Assembly (NCBI RefSeq): GCF_030316765.1
Contig: NZ_JASZYT010000014.1
Span: 1 to 64,000, forward strand
Length of the DNA stretch: 64,000 bases
Direction: 5' to 3'
Origin: Variovorax saccharolyticus
GTDB lineage: Bacteria > Pseudomonadota > Gammaproteobacteria > Burkholderiales > Burkholderiaceae_C
This document shows, piece after piece, positions 51,071 through 60,509 of the stretch. The notes under the pieces are model-generated. The model ran no database searches and was not told the origin of the DNA. It worked only from the letters and a program-made list of their open reading frames with translations. Position 1 is the first letter of the stretch. The number at the start of each line of letters is the position of its first letter. Made by a program: the position numbers and the translations under genes.

Positions 51071-54000
51071 ATGAGTTCGTGTCTGTCCTGCGGCGTTCGC
51101 GGCGCCCGCAATCATCGTTTCTGCGCCCAATGCGGAGCCCAGCTTCCGGCTGGAGGCATAGACGCCGCTACTTCCACATCGAATGCGCGGTCGCCGTCCA
51201 AGGTCTGCGTTCAGGAGGAACTCAAGTATGTGAGCGCCTTGTTCGTCGATGTCTGCGACTCTACGGCGCACGTTCGCGGCATGTCGCCAGAGGGGGCGAG
51301 AGCATATCTTGACGAGGCGCTAGGCCTCATGACCGACGCCGTGAAAACCTATGGGGGCACCGTAAGCCAGTTGCTTGGCGATGGGCTGGTAGCCTTGTTC
51401 GGTGCGCCGGTCGCCCACGAGGATCATGCGCTGCGTGCCTGCATGGCCGCGCTGGCGATGCAGAATGCTGTGCGAGTTCGTGTGCCAGCGTCGGATTTTC
51501 CGCTGATGCTGCGCATTGGCGTCCACTCCGGCGAGGTCATCGTTGGCCTGATGGGCAAGTACCGCTGGTGTCAATATCGCGCCGACGGGGATACTATTCA
51601 TCTTGCGTCGCGTCTAGAGCGCTTGGCACCGCCAGGTGGCATCTTGTTGAGCGCGGCGACTCACCGGCTGGTCGCCGAACAGGTCGACACCCGCGAAATC
51701 GCGCCACAGCGGATTCGCGGCTTCGAAGGCTTGACCAATGTCTTTCAACTCATCGTCGCCACCGAGGGTTCGGCAGCGGCTCCCCTTACACGCCGCTTGC
51801 GCTGGGCGCCGTTGGTGGGTCGCGCCGAGACACTGGGCGCTCTGGAATCCCTGGCCCACAGCGTACGCAACGGCGTGATGCGGGTCATCGGTCTGCGCGG
51901 CGAAGCAGGCATTGGCAAGTCTCGGCTGATCGCGGAATGGTGTGTAAGTCCGGCCCTGCGGGGATTCGACGTCTGCATCACACATGCTCGCGGTCATGCA
52001 AGTTTCAGTGCATACAGCACGATCGCCGACTTGGTTCGCAGTCTCCTGTGCTTGCCACGAGAGGACGTAGCGAACGAGCAAGCTTCGGCCGAACACCGGC
52101 TTTCTCACGACTGGCCATCGATGGGCACGAATCATCAGGCGGCCGTGCGAGACTTGCTCGAGATGGGCGGAATGGACGGAGAGTGGATGTCATTGAATCC
52201 GGCGCAGCGGCGCCGCCGGACCGCGGAAGCGCTGCAATGGCTCATAGGCGAGCGCCTGCGCCATCGGCCCTTGCTGCTGGTGATCGAGGACATTTTCCTA
52301 GCCGACCGCGAGAGCCAGCGACTGCTGGAATGGCTGATGCCGCGATTGCAGGACATGCCGGTCCTGGTTTGTGTCAGCTACCGTACAGAATTCGAACATC
52401 GTTGGGTTGACGTTTCCTGGTTCGTTGAGCATTGGCTAGCCCCGCTTCGGGAAGAAGACATGGCCACGCTGGCCCGCGCGATGCTGGGCGCTGATGCATC
52501 GATCGACGACATGGTCGGCGACCTGATCGACCGTGCGGACGGCAATCCCTTCTTCTTAGAGCAGTTGGTCATCACCTTGATTGACGAGGGCTCCTTGCTG
52601 GGAACACCCGGCGCGTATCACGCAACGCGGTCGCGTGCGGAATTGCGCGTACCTGGGTCGATCGCTGCGATGATCGGCGCTCGAGTCGACCGGTTGCCGC
52701 CGGCCGCCAAGGCCGCTCTAGAGGCTGCTGGCGTGCTCAGCGAGCCAGTCACATCGATTCTGCTCTCCGCCATGCTCAGGGTCGATGCCGAAGAGATGGA
52801 GCGCCTCCTGCGGCTCGGAGTAGCGGCGGGGCTGCTCAGTGCTTCGTCGATTGACGCCGGCGTCGCCGCCAATTCCATCAGTTTCCGTCACGCATTGGTT
52901 CAGGAGGTTGTAGTAGGTGCGCTGACCCGGCACCGACGGGAGGCGCTGCATCGGCGCGCCCTCGAAGCGCTCAAGGAACAGCAGGGCGTCCCGGACGCCT
53001 CGGCACTAATGCGCCACGCCATCGCGGGCGCGATCTGGGGCGAGGCCGCCACCTACGCGGTCAAGGCCATGGCAAAGGCTGTGTCACGCTCAGCGAACCG
53101 CGAGGCCTTGCGACTTTTCGACCTCGGCGTGGATTCCGCGCGTCGCGTAACGCGTACCGACGAAGCGAAATCACTAGAGCTCAACCTGCTGCTCGAAGCG
53201 ATCGGAGCCCTGATGGCGCTTGGCCACATCGATGCGATTTTTGAGAATCTTGAACGTGCCGATGCTATTGCGAGCGAACTGGGGGACCAGCGCTGTCGAG
53301 CGACAGTGTCGCTGCAGATGGCAGTGTTCCTGTGGATGCGAGGCTGTTATACGCAGGGTCTGGTTCGCGCCGCGCAGGCATTGGAGGCTGGCCGCATAGC
53401 GATGCGTCGCAAGCTTGAAATGGCTGCACGCCAGACGAGGATGATGATGCTCCACGGCCTCGGCCGCTATCGCGAGTCGGCGACCGAGGCCCTGTTCGTC
53501 TTGCGCGAGTTCAACTCTGAGTTGCGTGAGAACAGACTGCTTGCCGGCTGGGCCACCACGCCCGTAATCAACCTCCACTCCTTTCTCGCAAGTACGATGT
53601 GGCGCTTGGGTGACTACCAAGAAGCGCAGCGTGCCTGTGACTGCGCCTACGACGCGCTCTACGCCTTCGATCATCCCTATTCGCGCGGGCTGGTCGACTT
53701 CGTGCAGAGTCAGATCTGGAACGAGCTCGGCCGCTTCGACGAGGCTGAGCGACTCATGCGACGGAGCGTCGAAAGCTGCGCCGCGCATGACGTGCCCACC
53801 TTGTTGCCTTGCTGCGTGTCCATGCTGGGGAGTGCGCTGGCGCGTGGCGGTAAGGCCCGAGAGGCTGCGAACCTTCTTGAGCAGGCGTTTGCCGACCGAA
53901 TCTTCGTCGCGGGAGGAACCTATGGAGAGTTTTTCATGCGGGTGAACCTCGGTGTGGCGTTCCGAAATCTTGGGCAATGGAAACGCGCCATCGAGTGCGG

Positions 54001-54220
54001 CACAGAGGCGGTCCGCCTGGCCAAGGAAGGGGAACAGTACGGTCACGGGGTTGAAGCGATGTTCGAACTCGGCGAAAGCTTTAGTTGCGGTGGGGACGAA
54101 TCTCGTGCGAGGGACTGGTTTAAGGCTGCATCGGAGCAGGCAAAGTTGTGCGAGATGCCCGTCTACCAAGCTCGCTGTGCTCAGGCACTGGAACAGCGAG
54201 CAGAAAAGGTCGTGCCATGA
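51071..54220 (+). CDS. Zinc-ribbon, class III cyclase, AAA ATPase and TPR multi-domain protein (1049 aa)
   Basis: Domains in order: a zinc ribbon with C4, C7, C18 and C21 (CLSCG..FCAQCG); a class III nucleotide cyclase domain at about residues 45-225 (SALFVDVCDSTAHV and QLLGDGLVALFGAP with the metal Asp residues, LRIGVHSGEVIVGLMG); an ATPase with Walker A GEAGIGKS at residues 277-284 and LLLVIEDI as Walker B; a helical C-terminal half with TPR-like repeats. This is the architecture of large cyclase-ATPase regulators. It is the first gene of a four-gene operon and overlaps the P450 gene by ATGA, so it should control or sense for the enzymes downstream. Whether it makes cAMP or cGMP cannot be told here. 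Confidence 0.9.
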   Translation: MSSCLSCGVRGARNHRFCAQCGAQLPAGGIDAATSTSNARSPSKVCVQEELKYVSALFVDVCDSTAHVRGMSPEGARAYLDEALGLMTDAVKTYGGTVSQLLGDGLVALFGAPVAHEDHALRACMAALAMQNAVRVRVPASDFPLMLRIGVHSGEVIVGLMGKYRWCQYRADGDTIHLASRLERLAPPGGILLSAATHRLVAEQVDTREIAPQRIRGFEGLTNVFQLIVATEGSAAAPLTRRLRWAPLVGRAETLGALESLAHSVRNGVMRVIGLRGEAGIGKSRLIAEWCVSPALRGFDVCITHARGHASFSAYSTIADLVRSLLCLPREDVANEQASAEHRLSHDWPSMGTNHQAAVRDLLEMGGMDGEWMSLNPAQRRRRTAEALQWLIGERLRHRPLLLVIEDIFLADRESQRLLEWLMPRLQDMPVLVCVSYRTEFEHRWVDVSWFVEHWLAPLREEDMATLARAMLGADASIDDMVGDLIDRADGNPFFLEQLVITLIDEGSLLGTPGAYHATRSRAELRVPGSIAAMIGARVDRLPPAAKAALEAAGVLSEPVTSILLSAMLRVDAEEMERLLRLGVAAGLLSASSIDAGVAANSISFRHALVQEVVVGALTRHRREALHRRALEALKEQQGVPDASALMRHAIAGAIWGEAATYAVKAMAKAVSRSANREALRLFDLGVDSARRVTRTDEAKSLELNLLLEAIGALMALGHIDAIFENLERADAIASELGDQRCRATVSLQMAVFLWMRGCYTQGLVRAAQALEAGRIAMRRKLEMAARQTRMMMLHGLGRYRESATEALFVLREFNSELRENRLLAGWATTPVINLHSFLASTMWRLGDYQEAQRACDCAYDALYAFDHPYSRGLVDFVQSQIWNELGRFDEAERLMRRSVESCAAHDVPTLLPCCVSMLGSALARGGKAREAANLLEQAFADRIFVAGGTYGEFFMRVNLGVAFRNLGQWKRAIECGTEAVRLAKEGEQYGHGVEAMFELGESFSCGGDESRARDWFKAASEQAKLCEMPVYQARCAQALEQRAEKVVP

Positions 54221-55524
54221 AAGCCCGCATTGGTTGGCCGGATCCGAGTCCTCCTGGTTTTCGCGCCGTCGTCTATTGGTTGTTCTGCTGGATGAACCGC
54301 CACCCGGGCGCGTGGCGCGCCATCGGTGCGCTATGCCGCTTCTGGCCCTTTCTCTGCCGCACCCTGGGCTTCGCTGCCCGCCGCAGTTCGGTTAAGCAGG
54401 TCCTCACGCGGCCGAAGAGTTTCTCAAACACTGCCCACAACGCTAACCTTTTCGCCGGCGAGTTCCTGATTGGCATGGATCCGGGGCAAGACTATGACGC
54501 CGACAAGGCCCTCTTTCACGGGCTGCTCTCGTCTTTGAACGTGCAAGCGGACGCTGATGCCGAGGCGCTGGTGCGCAGCCGGCGTCTTGCGAGCGCGAGG
54601 ACCTCCTTCGACTTGATTGAGGACTACCTTCTGTGGGTCGTGTTCAACGCTATCAGACCGGCGATGGGACTTGCGGCGCCGGCAATGACGGCTGGTTCTA
54701 CTGCCTTCCAACCGGACGAGGAACTCGAACGACAGTACCTACACGAGGTGCGCTATGTCGCAGGCCAGTTGTTCCTTGGCGCTGCGGCGCCCACTTCCAT
54801 ACAGCGGCGCGCCGAGCTTTGCGCCGATTCTCTGCGCGCGCGAGTCAAATGCGCCACCGCGCTGCTACGGAACGCCTGGGCGGGGAATGCAGCAGCGCGC
54901 CCTTTCGACTTCGTCTTCCGCAACGGCGTCGGGTTCGCTTGGGTGTCTCATCCAGTGACCGTTCAGTCCGCTGCGCTGGTGGTTCAAGAACTGCTGGAAC
55001 GCCCCAAGGTGTACACGATGCTTCTCGAAAAAGCCCGGTCCCTGGGACAGCACGTATGGACTTGCGAACAGTTTAGGCAAGAAGTTCGGACCCACGTGAT
55101 CGAGCTCATGCGTTTTCGGCCGGTCTTCACCGTCCTGTCGCGCGATGTGCCGCGCGAAACCGAATTTGAAGCCGGAGGGCGCCGAAACGCCGTTTGTCCG
55201 GCAGGAAGTTCGGTGACAATACTTTCGCTCGCCGCCCAGTTCGACCCACGGGGCGTGCCGACGGCGGCTGACTACTGCCCACACCGAGACTGGGGCCGCG
55301 AGGCCGACTCGCGCTTTCTGATGTTTGGCTACGGCAGTCGCCAGTGTCCGGCCAGGGACCAGTCGGTTGAGATGATCACGAGCGCACTGATCGGCTTGCT
55401 GACTCTGCCTCGGCTGACATTGGCCGACCCCTGGGGCCGCCGAATCCGCTATGACGGTCCGTTGATCCGGCGCATGCGCGTGCAAGCCGCCTGGGGTGTG
55501 CCGCCGGCTGGAGGTCATCCATGA
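54217..55524 (+). CDS. Atypical cytochrome P450 family protein
   Basis: The 435-residue product carries the heme loop FGYGSRQCPARD (cysteine ligand at residue 377), the K-helix ELMRFRP (E296-x-x-R299), and the SVTILSLAAQFDP meander. In the I-helix position WVSHPVTVQSAALVVQEL stands where AGxDTT is expected, so the acid-alcohol pair of oxygen-activating P450s is missing. That resembles peroxide-using or isomerase-type P450s, but this is inference. It overlaps the cyclase-AAA gene (ATGA, 54217-54220) and the membrane-protein gene (ATGA, 55521-55524). No ferredoxin or reductase is nearby. Confidence 0.85.
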   Translation: MKARIGWPDPSPPGFRAVVYWLFCWMNRHPGAWRAIGALCRFWPFLCRTLGFAARRSSVKQVLTRPKSFSNTAHNANLFAGEFLIGMDPGQDYDADKALFHGLLSSLNVQADADAEALVRSRRLASARTSFDLIEDYLLWVVFNAIRPAMGLAAPAMTAGSTAFQPDEELERQYLHEVRYVAGQLFLGAAAPTSIQRRAELCADSLRARVKCATALLRNAWAGNAAARPFDFVFRNGVGFAWVSHPVTVQSAALVVQELLERPKVYTMLLEKARSLGQHVWTCEQFRQEVRTHVIELMRFRPVFTVLSRDVPRETEFEAGGRRNAVCPAGSSVTILSLAAQFDPRGVPTAADYCPHRDWGREADSRFLMFGYGSRQCPARDQSVEMITSALIGLLTLPRLTLADPWGRRIRYDGPLIRRMRVQAAWGVPPAGGHP

Positions 55525-57362
55525 GCGTTGTACGAGACCAGATGCTTTGCATCATCACGCCCGACTGGCCGGCCGGCAACGGCTTGTTGGATTCCGCAGC
55601 CAAGGCGTCACTCGAAAGCATGTTCAACGACGTCGGCGTCGTCCATTTTGCATCAGTGGCGCTGCTTCCACCGTTTCCAGGTGCGCCAGAAGGCTCTCTG
55701 CCTTCATTGATGCTCGAACTGGCCGTGGACGAGGGCATACGGCCGAAAGACCTCTTGCGCCGACTTTCGAACCACTCCAGCGGGGCTTTATGGATCCTCT
55801 ACGGCGCGTACTGGATGCAGCGCCAGCCCGCAGCAGTAAGTAGGCGCAACCGATTGCTTTTTAGACACCTGTTCACTGGCCTCAACGTCTCCGATGGCGC
55901 ATTTGTCGGTGTGCGTGACCGCACGCTGGCCCAGATCAAGCAGGAGCGGGCTTTGTTGGTGGCCACACGTGCGGAGGCGCGACGACTGCGGACGAATGGG
56001 TCGTCCGGGCGCAACGAACTGGCGAAAGCGCTGTCGCGCTGGGTTGCACAGGATTCGCGCTTTGAGTGGGCAACTGCAACCGCGCCGCGATCCTTCTGGC
56101 GGGGAGCTGGTGCAGCTTCGTCCGTCAAGCTGGCCTATTTCGGCTCGATCGCGGTAATTGTGATAGCCGCGGTTTGGGCTTTGCGCGGGGTCTGCAGATG
56201 GCTTCTGGAGCGACTCGACCCGTCGACCGGAGGGGTCAAGAGTCTTGTCGCTGTATTGCTCAATGGGCTGGAGGTCACAGCGACTTGGATCATTCACACC
56301 AGTTGGCGCGCCTACTTGTTCATCTTGATCCTGATGCTGATCTACTGGCTCGTGTTCGTCGTCTTGACCACCTTCTTTCCGCCTTGGCGAAGATGGCTGC
56401 GCAATGTAGAGGACGAACTCAACCGCCCCGCGGAGACTTGGTCGTCTCGGCTGACCTATGTCTCTGGCTGGTTGGTGATGGGCCTGCTGGTGATCCTGTT
56501 TGTCAACGCGTTCGTGCTGGTGGTGTCGGGCAAGGATGGCCACGAGGCGCTTTTCGGCACTGCGCCCATGGGGATCGTGCGATCGCTACGCATCGGATGC
56601 GGATCGTGGATCGCGGCATCCTTATGCGGCCTGACGTCTGCGGCCGTGTTCGCTGGTCTTCTCGTGCTGGGCACGTCCTCGGTCTGGCTACTTCGCAAGT
56701 TACCAGAGCCCATCCGACGCTGGTACAAGCGACCCAGCCTCAATGAAGTCCGCTGCGCTCAGCAAGTGCATCCCAGCATCGAGTGCTGCGAAGCTGATCT
56801 GGTGGTTGGTACCGCGCACATGATCAGCCTGACCGACCTACGTCGCCCTTATGCTTGGAGTGCATTCTGGACGCGATTCGTACTGCGCTCCGTGACGCTG
56901 TTAGGCCGCTTGTTCTTCACTGAAGGCAAGCTCGGCGATGCACCCGGCATTCACTTCGGTCACTGGCACCTTATCGGCGGTCGACGCCTTCTGTTCATCT
57001 CAAACTTCGATGGATCGTTCGGGGGCTATCTCGACGACTTCATCAATGGCGCCAACCGGGGGACCACGCTGTTCTGGCGCTGGACACGCCTGTTGGCCAG
57101 GCCGGCTGCGGTTCCGGGTCACCCAGAAGTCCGCACGAACCGGTCTTTTCCACCAACACGCTTTCTCATGTTCAAAGGAGTGAAGTGCGAGTTGGATTTC
57201 AAGGCCTATGCGCGGGACAGCATGCTTCCGCACTTGTACCGCTTCGATCCCTGCAAGCTCACCATCGACCAAATTGATCTCGCTACGTCATTGCGAGATG
57301 CATTGTGCGGGGAGCGCGGCAACGTGAAGGACGACTGCATCATGAGGACTTTGGAAAAATGA
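55521..57362 (+). CDS. Membrane protein of unknown function in the P450-Dyp operon (613 aa)
   Basis: A soluble N-terminal region of about 190 residues (MLCIITPDWPAGNGLLD, WILYGAYWMQRQPAAVSRRNRL) leads to four to five hydrophobic helices: LAYFGSIAVIVIAAVWAL, AYLFILILMLIYWLVFVVL, VSGWLVMGLLVILFVNAFVL and AASLCGLTSAAVFAGLLVLG. The soluble C-terminal part of about 200 residues contains FGHWHLIGGRRLLFISNFDGSFGGYLDDFI, ATSLRDALC and CIMRTLEK. I recognise no named family. It may anchor or transport the substrate of the neighbouring oxidases. The start overlaps the P450 stop, its stop overlaps the peroxidase start. Confidence 0.82.
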   Translation: MSVVRDQMLCIITPDWPAGNGLLDSAAKASLESMFNDVGVVHFASVALLPPFPGAPEGSLPSLMLELAVDEGIRPKDLLRRLSNHSSGALWILYGAYWMQRQPAAVSRRNRLLFRHLFTGLNVSDGAFVGVRDRTLAQIKQERALLVATRAEARRLRTNGSSGRNELAKALSRWVAQDSRFEWATATAPRSFWRGAGAASSVKLAYFGSIAVIVIAAVWALRGVCRWLLERLDPSTGGVKSLVAVLLNGLEVTATWIIHTSWRAYLFILILMLIYWLVFVVLTTFFPPWRRWLRNVEDELNRPAETWSSRLTYVSGWLVMGLLVILFVNAFVLVVSGKDGHEALFGTAPMGIVRSLRIGCGSWIAASLCGLTSAAVFAGLLVLGTSSVWLLRKLPEPIRRWYKRPSLNEVRCAQQVHPSIECCEADLVVGTAHMISLTDLRRPYAWSAFWTRFVLRSVTLLGRLFFTEGKLGDAPGIHFGHWHLIGGRRLLFISNFDGSFGGYLDDFINGANRGTTLFWRWTRLLARPAAVPGHPEVRTNRSFPPTRFLMFKGVKCELDFKAYARDSMLPHLYRFDPCKLTIDQIDLATSLRDALCGERGNVKDDCIMRTLEK

Positions 57363-58753
57363 AACCCGCGAAGGAACTGTCCGCCGAGCTTGACGATGTC
57401 CAAGCAATGCTGGCCAGCGGCTTCAGCCGCCTCGCCAGCAGCCAGTTCTGGCTGCTGACTCTCGTGCCAGGGGAAGAGGCCGCCGCGCGCGCATGGTTGC
57501 GCAAAGTTCGGAAGTATGTGGAGAGTGCTTCAAAGGTCTTGTCGACACCCCCGTCGGCTTCGACGTTCACGGAGACTGTGGCAATCGCCTTCAGCTTCTC
57601 CGGGCTTGTGCAACTCGGCATGGTGGAAGAGGCGGACCATCCATTTCCGACGCCATTTCGAACCGGTATGGGGCATCGGCTCCGCGAGCGATTGTTGCGC
57701 GATACAGCACGCAACTCGTGGATCTGGGACGACATTGGTGACGACGGACGACAGGCGGTGCATGTACTCGTCATGCAATGGTGGGACTCGGCCTTGCCTC
57801 ATCTTCCGACAATGACAGCGCCTCGCCACAATGACGGCTTTAAGGTACGAGTGGTCACTGGTCCGCCGCATTACTTCAGCGGCACGAAGATGAAGGAGCC
57901 TTTCGGCTTTCGCGACGGTGTCTCGCAACCAATGGTCCGCGGGCTCAGTGAACGTGTTGCGAAGGCCGCTGGCCCAATCCCCGTCGATCCCAAGTTCGTG
58001 GCGGACCGCATGGTGGAACCTGGGGAGTTCCTGCTCGGCTATCGCAACGAATACGATCAACTCAGCTATGTCCCGGACCTCGTCGGATGGTCACCTCTGG
58101 CTTCCTCTCGCAAAGAGCATCGATTCGGCTTCAATGGAAGCTACCTCGCGGTGCGCCAGATCTTTCAGGACGTCGGAGCGTTTCGTCAGATCGACGCGGG
58201 ATGTCCAGTAGTTTCGGCCTACGGAAAGCCCAAATGGTCAGAGCGGCTGATGGGTCGCTACGAGAATGGAGCTCCTCTGAGTTGGCAAGGCCCGGCGCAC
58301 CCATCCTCGGATCTGGAGGCGGACGCCTTCCGCTATAGGGTCGAGGACGCCGACGGCTTCGGCTGCCCGCGCGGTGCCCATATTCGGCGCGTCAATCCGC
58401 GGGACGCGCAGGGGCATGATGTCGAATCGGGGATCCGTACCTCCAAGCTTCACCGTCTGCTCCGACGTGGCCGTCCCTACGGAGATCCTTACCTGGGTCA
58501 GGGCATCTTCTTCATCGCGTGCAATGCCGATCTGGAGAGGCAGTTCGAGTTCATTCATCAGCGCTGGATACGCAATCCTCGCTTCGCTAAGTTCGAAGAC
58601 CAAGACGACCCGATTCTCGGCGGTTCCCGTGCCTTCTCCGCAGCAGGGACGCCTATCGGCGAGTCGATCAAGCTATCGTCTTTCACCACAACGTTGGGCG
58701 GCGGCTATTTTCTGCTGCCGGGACTACGGGCGCTTGACTTCATCACGGCATAG
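57359..58753 (+). CDS. Dyp-type peroxidase
   Basis: The 464-residue product has the Dyp signature GFRDGVSQP (GxxDG, with Asp186) and the proximal heme histidine in GCPRGAHIRRVNPR (His341). RGRPYGDPYLGQGIFFIACNADLERQFEFIHQRWIRN and ILGGSRAF are further family blocks. Dyp peroxidases oxidise dyes, phenols and heme-like substrates with hydrogen peroxide; there is no signal peptide and no encapsulin gene or targeting tail, so the enzyme should be cytoplasmic or membrane-associated. The ATG overlaps the previous stop (ATGA, 57359-57362). At 464 residues it is longer than classic bacterial Dyps and closer to the larger subfamilies. Confidence 0.9.
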   Translation: MKPAKELSAELDDVQAMLASGFSRLASSQFWLLTLVPGEEAAARAWLRKVRKYVESASKVLSTPPSASTFTETVAIAFSFSGLVQLGMVEEADHPFPTPFRTGMGHRLRERLLRDTARNSWIWDDIGDDGRQAVHVLVMQWWDSALPHLPTMTAPRHNDGFKVRVVTGPPHYFSGTKMKEPFGFRDGVSQPMVRGLSERVAKAAGPIPVDPKFVADRMVEPGEFLLGYRNEYDQLSYVPDLVGWSPLASSRKEHRFGFNGSYLAVRQIFQDVGAFRQIDAGCPVVSAYGKPKWSERLMGRYENGAPLSWQGPAHPSSDLEADAFRYRVEDADGFGCPRGAHIRRVNPRDAQGHDVESGIRTSKLHRLLRRGRPYGDPYLGQGIFFIACNADLERQFEFIHQRWIRNPRFAKFEDQDDPILGGSRAFSAAGTPIGESIKLSSFTTTLGGGYFLLPGLRALDFITA

Positions 58754-58977
58754 TTGACCGCGGAATCATCTCCGCCCGGCTGGACCGGGCGTCATCCCGC
58801 CCAGCCAGTGCGAACTACATTCGCGGCCACGTCGCAATCGGGGAGATGCCCTGAATGCTCCACTCTTCGGACAACGGCTCGGCCTACAAGTCTCTCGACA
58901 CCGGTGCCAGCCATGGAGGCATTGCGCATGGCACCGGTTCATTCAGGTCGTTGAGATGACTGTGGCTTGCTCCCCGT
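58754..58977. other. Intergenic region after the peroxidase gene with an inverted repeat
   Basis: ACCGGTGCCA at 58900-58909 and TGGCACCGGT at 58929-58938 form a perfect 10-bp inverted repeat with a 19-nt loop. It may be a terminator of the operon but lacks a T-tract. Confidence 0.4.
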
Positions 58978-59409
58978 TCAATCGCCAACTTGCGGAGATT
59001 CGCCGACGTCGGACGTCGCCGATGCCAGCACCCGCACCGACATCTGTCTCGCGCTTGCATAGGCCTTCGGGGACAGCTGATTCATTGTGAGGCCGGTCTC
59101 GTTGGCCGCCAGCATGTCGCCATTGCGCATGGCCTGCGCCAGATCGGCTCGCGCCTGCGCCAGCGTCTTGCTGTAAACCGGTGGATCGGCCGGGTAGAAG
59201 CTGGGCGAGAGCCGCTTGAACGGTGAGCCATGCAGGCCATACAGGTCACCACTGGTGGTCGCGCGCACCAGTTCGGCTTCGACGGTTGCGCGCGACGCGA
59301 TCAGAACCGTCGGCGCGCGATTCGCAGCGTTCTCATCCGCGTACGAATAGTCGGCCATGGCGCGAACGGCGACCGTCGCCAGTGCCGCAAACAGGAGTGC
59401 CTTGTTCAT
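58978..59409 (-). CDS. DUF4148 domain exported protein
   Basis: The 143-residue product has a signal peptide (MNKALLFAALATVAVRA) and the DUF4148 layout of Burkholderiales: RATVEAELVRATTSGDLYGLHGSPF, YPADPPVYSKTLAQARADLAQAMRNGDMLAANETG, and the end LSPKAYASARQMSVRV. These are small periplasmic proteins of unknown role, usually 90-150 residues. GGAGAT lies before the ATG at 59409. The frame is open upstream to 59445. Confidence 0.85.
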   Translation of the reverse strand: MNKALLFAALATVAVRAMADYSYADENAANRAPTVLIASRATVEAELVRATTSGDLYGLHGSPFKRLSPSFYPADPPVYSKTLAQARADLAQAMRNGDMLAANETGLTMNQLSPKAYASARQMSVRVLASATSDVGESPQVGD

Positions 59410-59575
59410 ACTGATCTCCACGTTGGTTGCAGTCCCTCGCAGCACCTATTGCCGCAAATGGCAACCAAATCGTAGGCAGGGCTAGAAGCGCACGCATCCC
59501 CTGTCGAAATGACAAAGGCGCCGTCTCCTCTATATCAAGATCGGTTGCGTCGCGCAGTCATGCCGCGACCGCTCG

Positions 59576-60034
59576 TCAAGCGCGTGATTCACGGCAGCTT
59601 CCTTGCTTCCTTGCCACGAAGGTCTTGCGGCGCTCGAAGAGCTCGAAGGCGCCCATGCCCAAAAACATCGCGGCCACGAACACGAGCGCCCTGATTTCGC
59701 CCATTCCGAGGGAAACCAGGGCCGGGCCGGGGCAGAACCCTGCGATGCCCCAGCCAATACCGAAGAGCACGCTGCCGAGCACCAGGCGGCGGTCGATGTG
59801 GCGCGCCGAAGGCAGTCGCATCTCGGCGCCGAGAATGGACACCGCATGACGGTTCGCCAACGCGAAGGCGATGGCGCCCACCGCGATGGCGCCGGCCATG
59901 ACGAAGGCCAGGGAGGGGTCCCAGTTGCCGGCGAGGTCCAGGAATCCGAGCACCTTGGCCGGGTTGGCCATGCCGGACACGATGAGGCCGAGCCCGAAGA
60001 CCAGGCCGGCGAGAAGCGAAGCGAGAGCAATCAT
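59576..60034 (-). CDS. YeeE/YedE-type membrane protein (DUF6691, PmpB-like)
   Basis: The 152-residue membrane protein has about four helices and a GLIVSGMANPAKVLGFLDLAG start, the conserved GIAGFCPGPALVSLG cysteine motif and LVLGSVLFGIGWG. These are the second half of sulfur-import YeeE/YedE pairs (PmpA/PmpB). The partner gene upstream at 60045 has lost its 5' end, so function of the pair is doubtful. The last residues KQGSCRESRA suggest a normal end. Confidence 0.85.
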   Translation of the reverse strand: MIALASLLAGLVFGLGLIVSGMANPAKVLGFLDLAGNWDPSLAFVMAGAIAVGAIAFALANRHAVSILGAEMRLPSARHIDRRLVLGSVLFGIGWGIAGFCPGPALVSLGMGEIRALVFVAAMFLGMGAFELFERRKTFVARKQGSCRESRA

Positions 60035-60044
60035 GAAGGACTCC

Positions 60045-60262
60045 TCAGATGCCGAGCAGATGACGCGTCACGAACACCGTGACGAAGCCGGCGCCCATGA
60101 AGGCGGCCGTGGCGACGAACGAGCGGGGCGACAGTCGAGACAGGCCGCAGACGCCGTGGCCGCTGGTGCATCCGGAGCCGTAACGCGTGCCTGCCCCCAC
60201 GAGCAGCCCCGCCAGGATCAGCGCGCCGTACCCGGCATCAATATGTGGCCGGGGCAGCAGGA
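60045..60262 (-). pseudogene. YeeE/YedE (PmpA-like) membrane protein gene lacking its 5' half
   Basis: The frame contains [40 protein letters not shown], with the SGCTSGHG motif of thiosulfate-type YeeE/YedE proteins, and ends [13 protein letters not shown]. Upstream of about 60262 the frame turns into unrelated sequence, so the first 60 to 70 residues are missing. A junction of a deletion or insertion lies there. Confidence 0.75.
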
Positions 60263-60509
60263 GAACATCGGCACTGAAAAGTGAGCAGTTTCTGCTGACT
60301 TTCGGCCCGTCAGGGCCGCCGTCGATCTTGGCTCGTCGTCGCTCCATCAGCATCAATGGGTGGAAATCCGCCCTTATGCTTCCGCTTGGCCGCAGCCATC
60401 GACGCACTCTAAATTTGATAGGAGAACGACCACATTCGTCGGATAGAGTCTGCGGACAACTGCGATTCCACCAATGATCGTAAACACTCATGCACAGTGA
60501 CAGGAAGTC
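60263..60509. other. Intergenic region, junction sequence
   Basis: No gene found. The sequence changes character where the PmpA-like gene is cut off. The region is less GC-rich than the surroundings. Confidence 0.4.

Noticed and set aside
57359-58753. Encapsulin cargo system around the Dyp peroxidase
   Set aside because: No encapsulin gene nearby and no targeting-type tail at the C-terminus.
60263-60509. Insertion-sequence end beside the cut PmpA-like gene
   Set aside because: I saw no terminal inverted repeat or transposase piece; only the abrupt loss of the reading frame.
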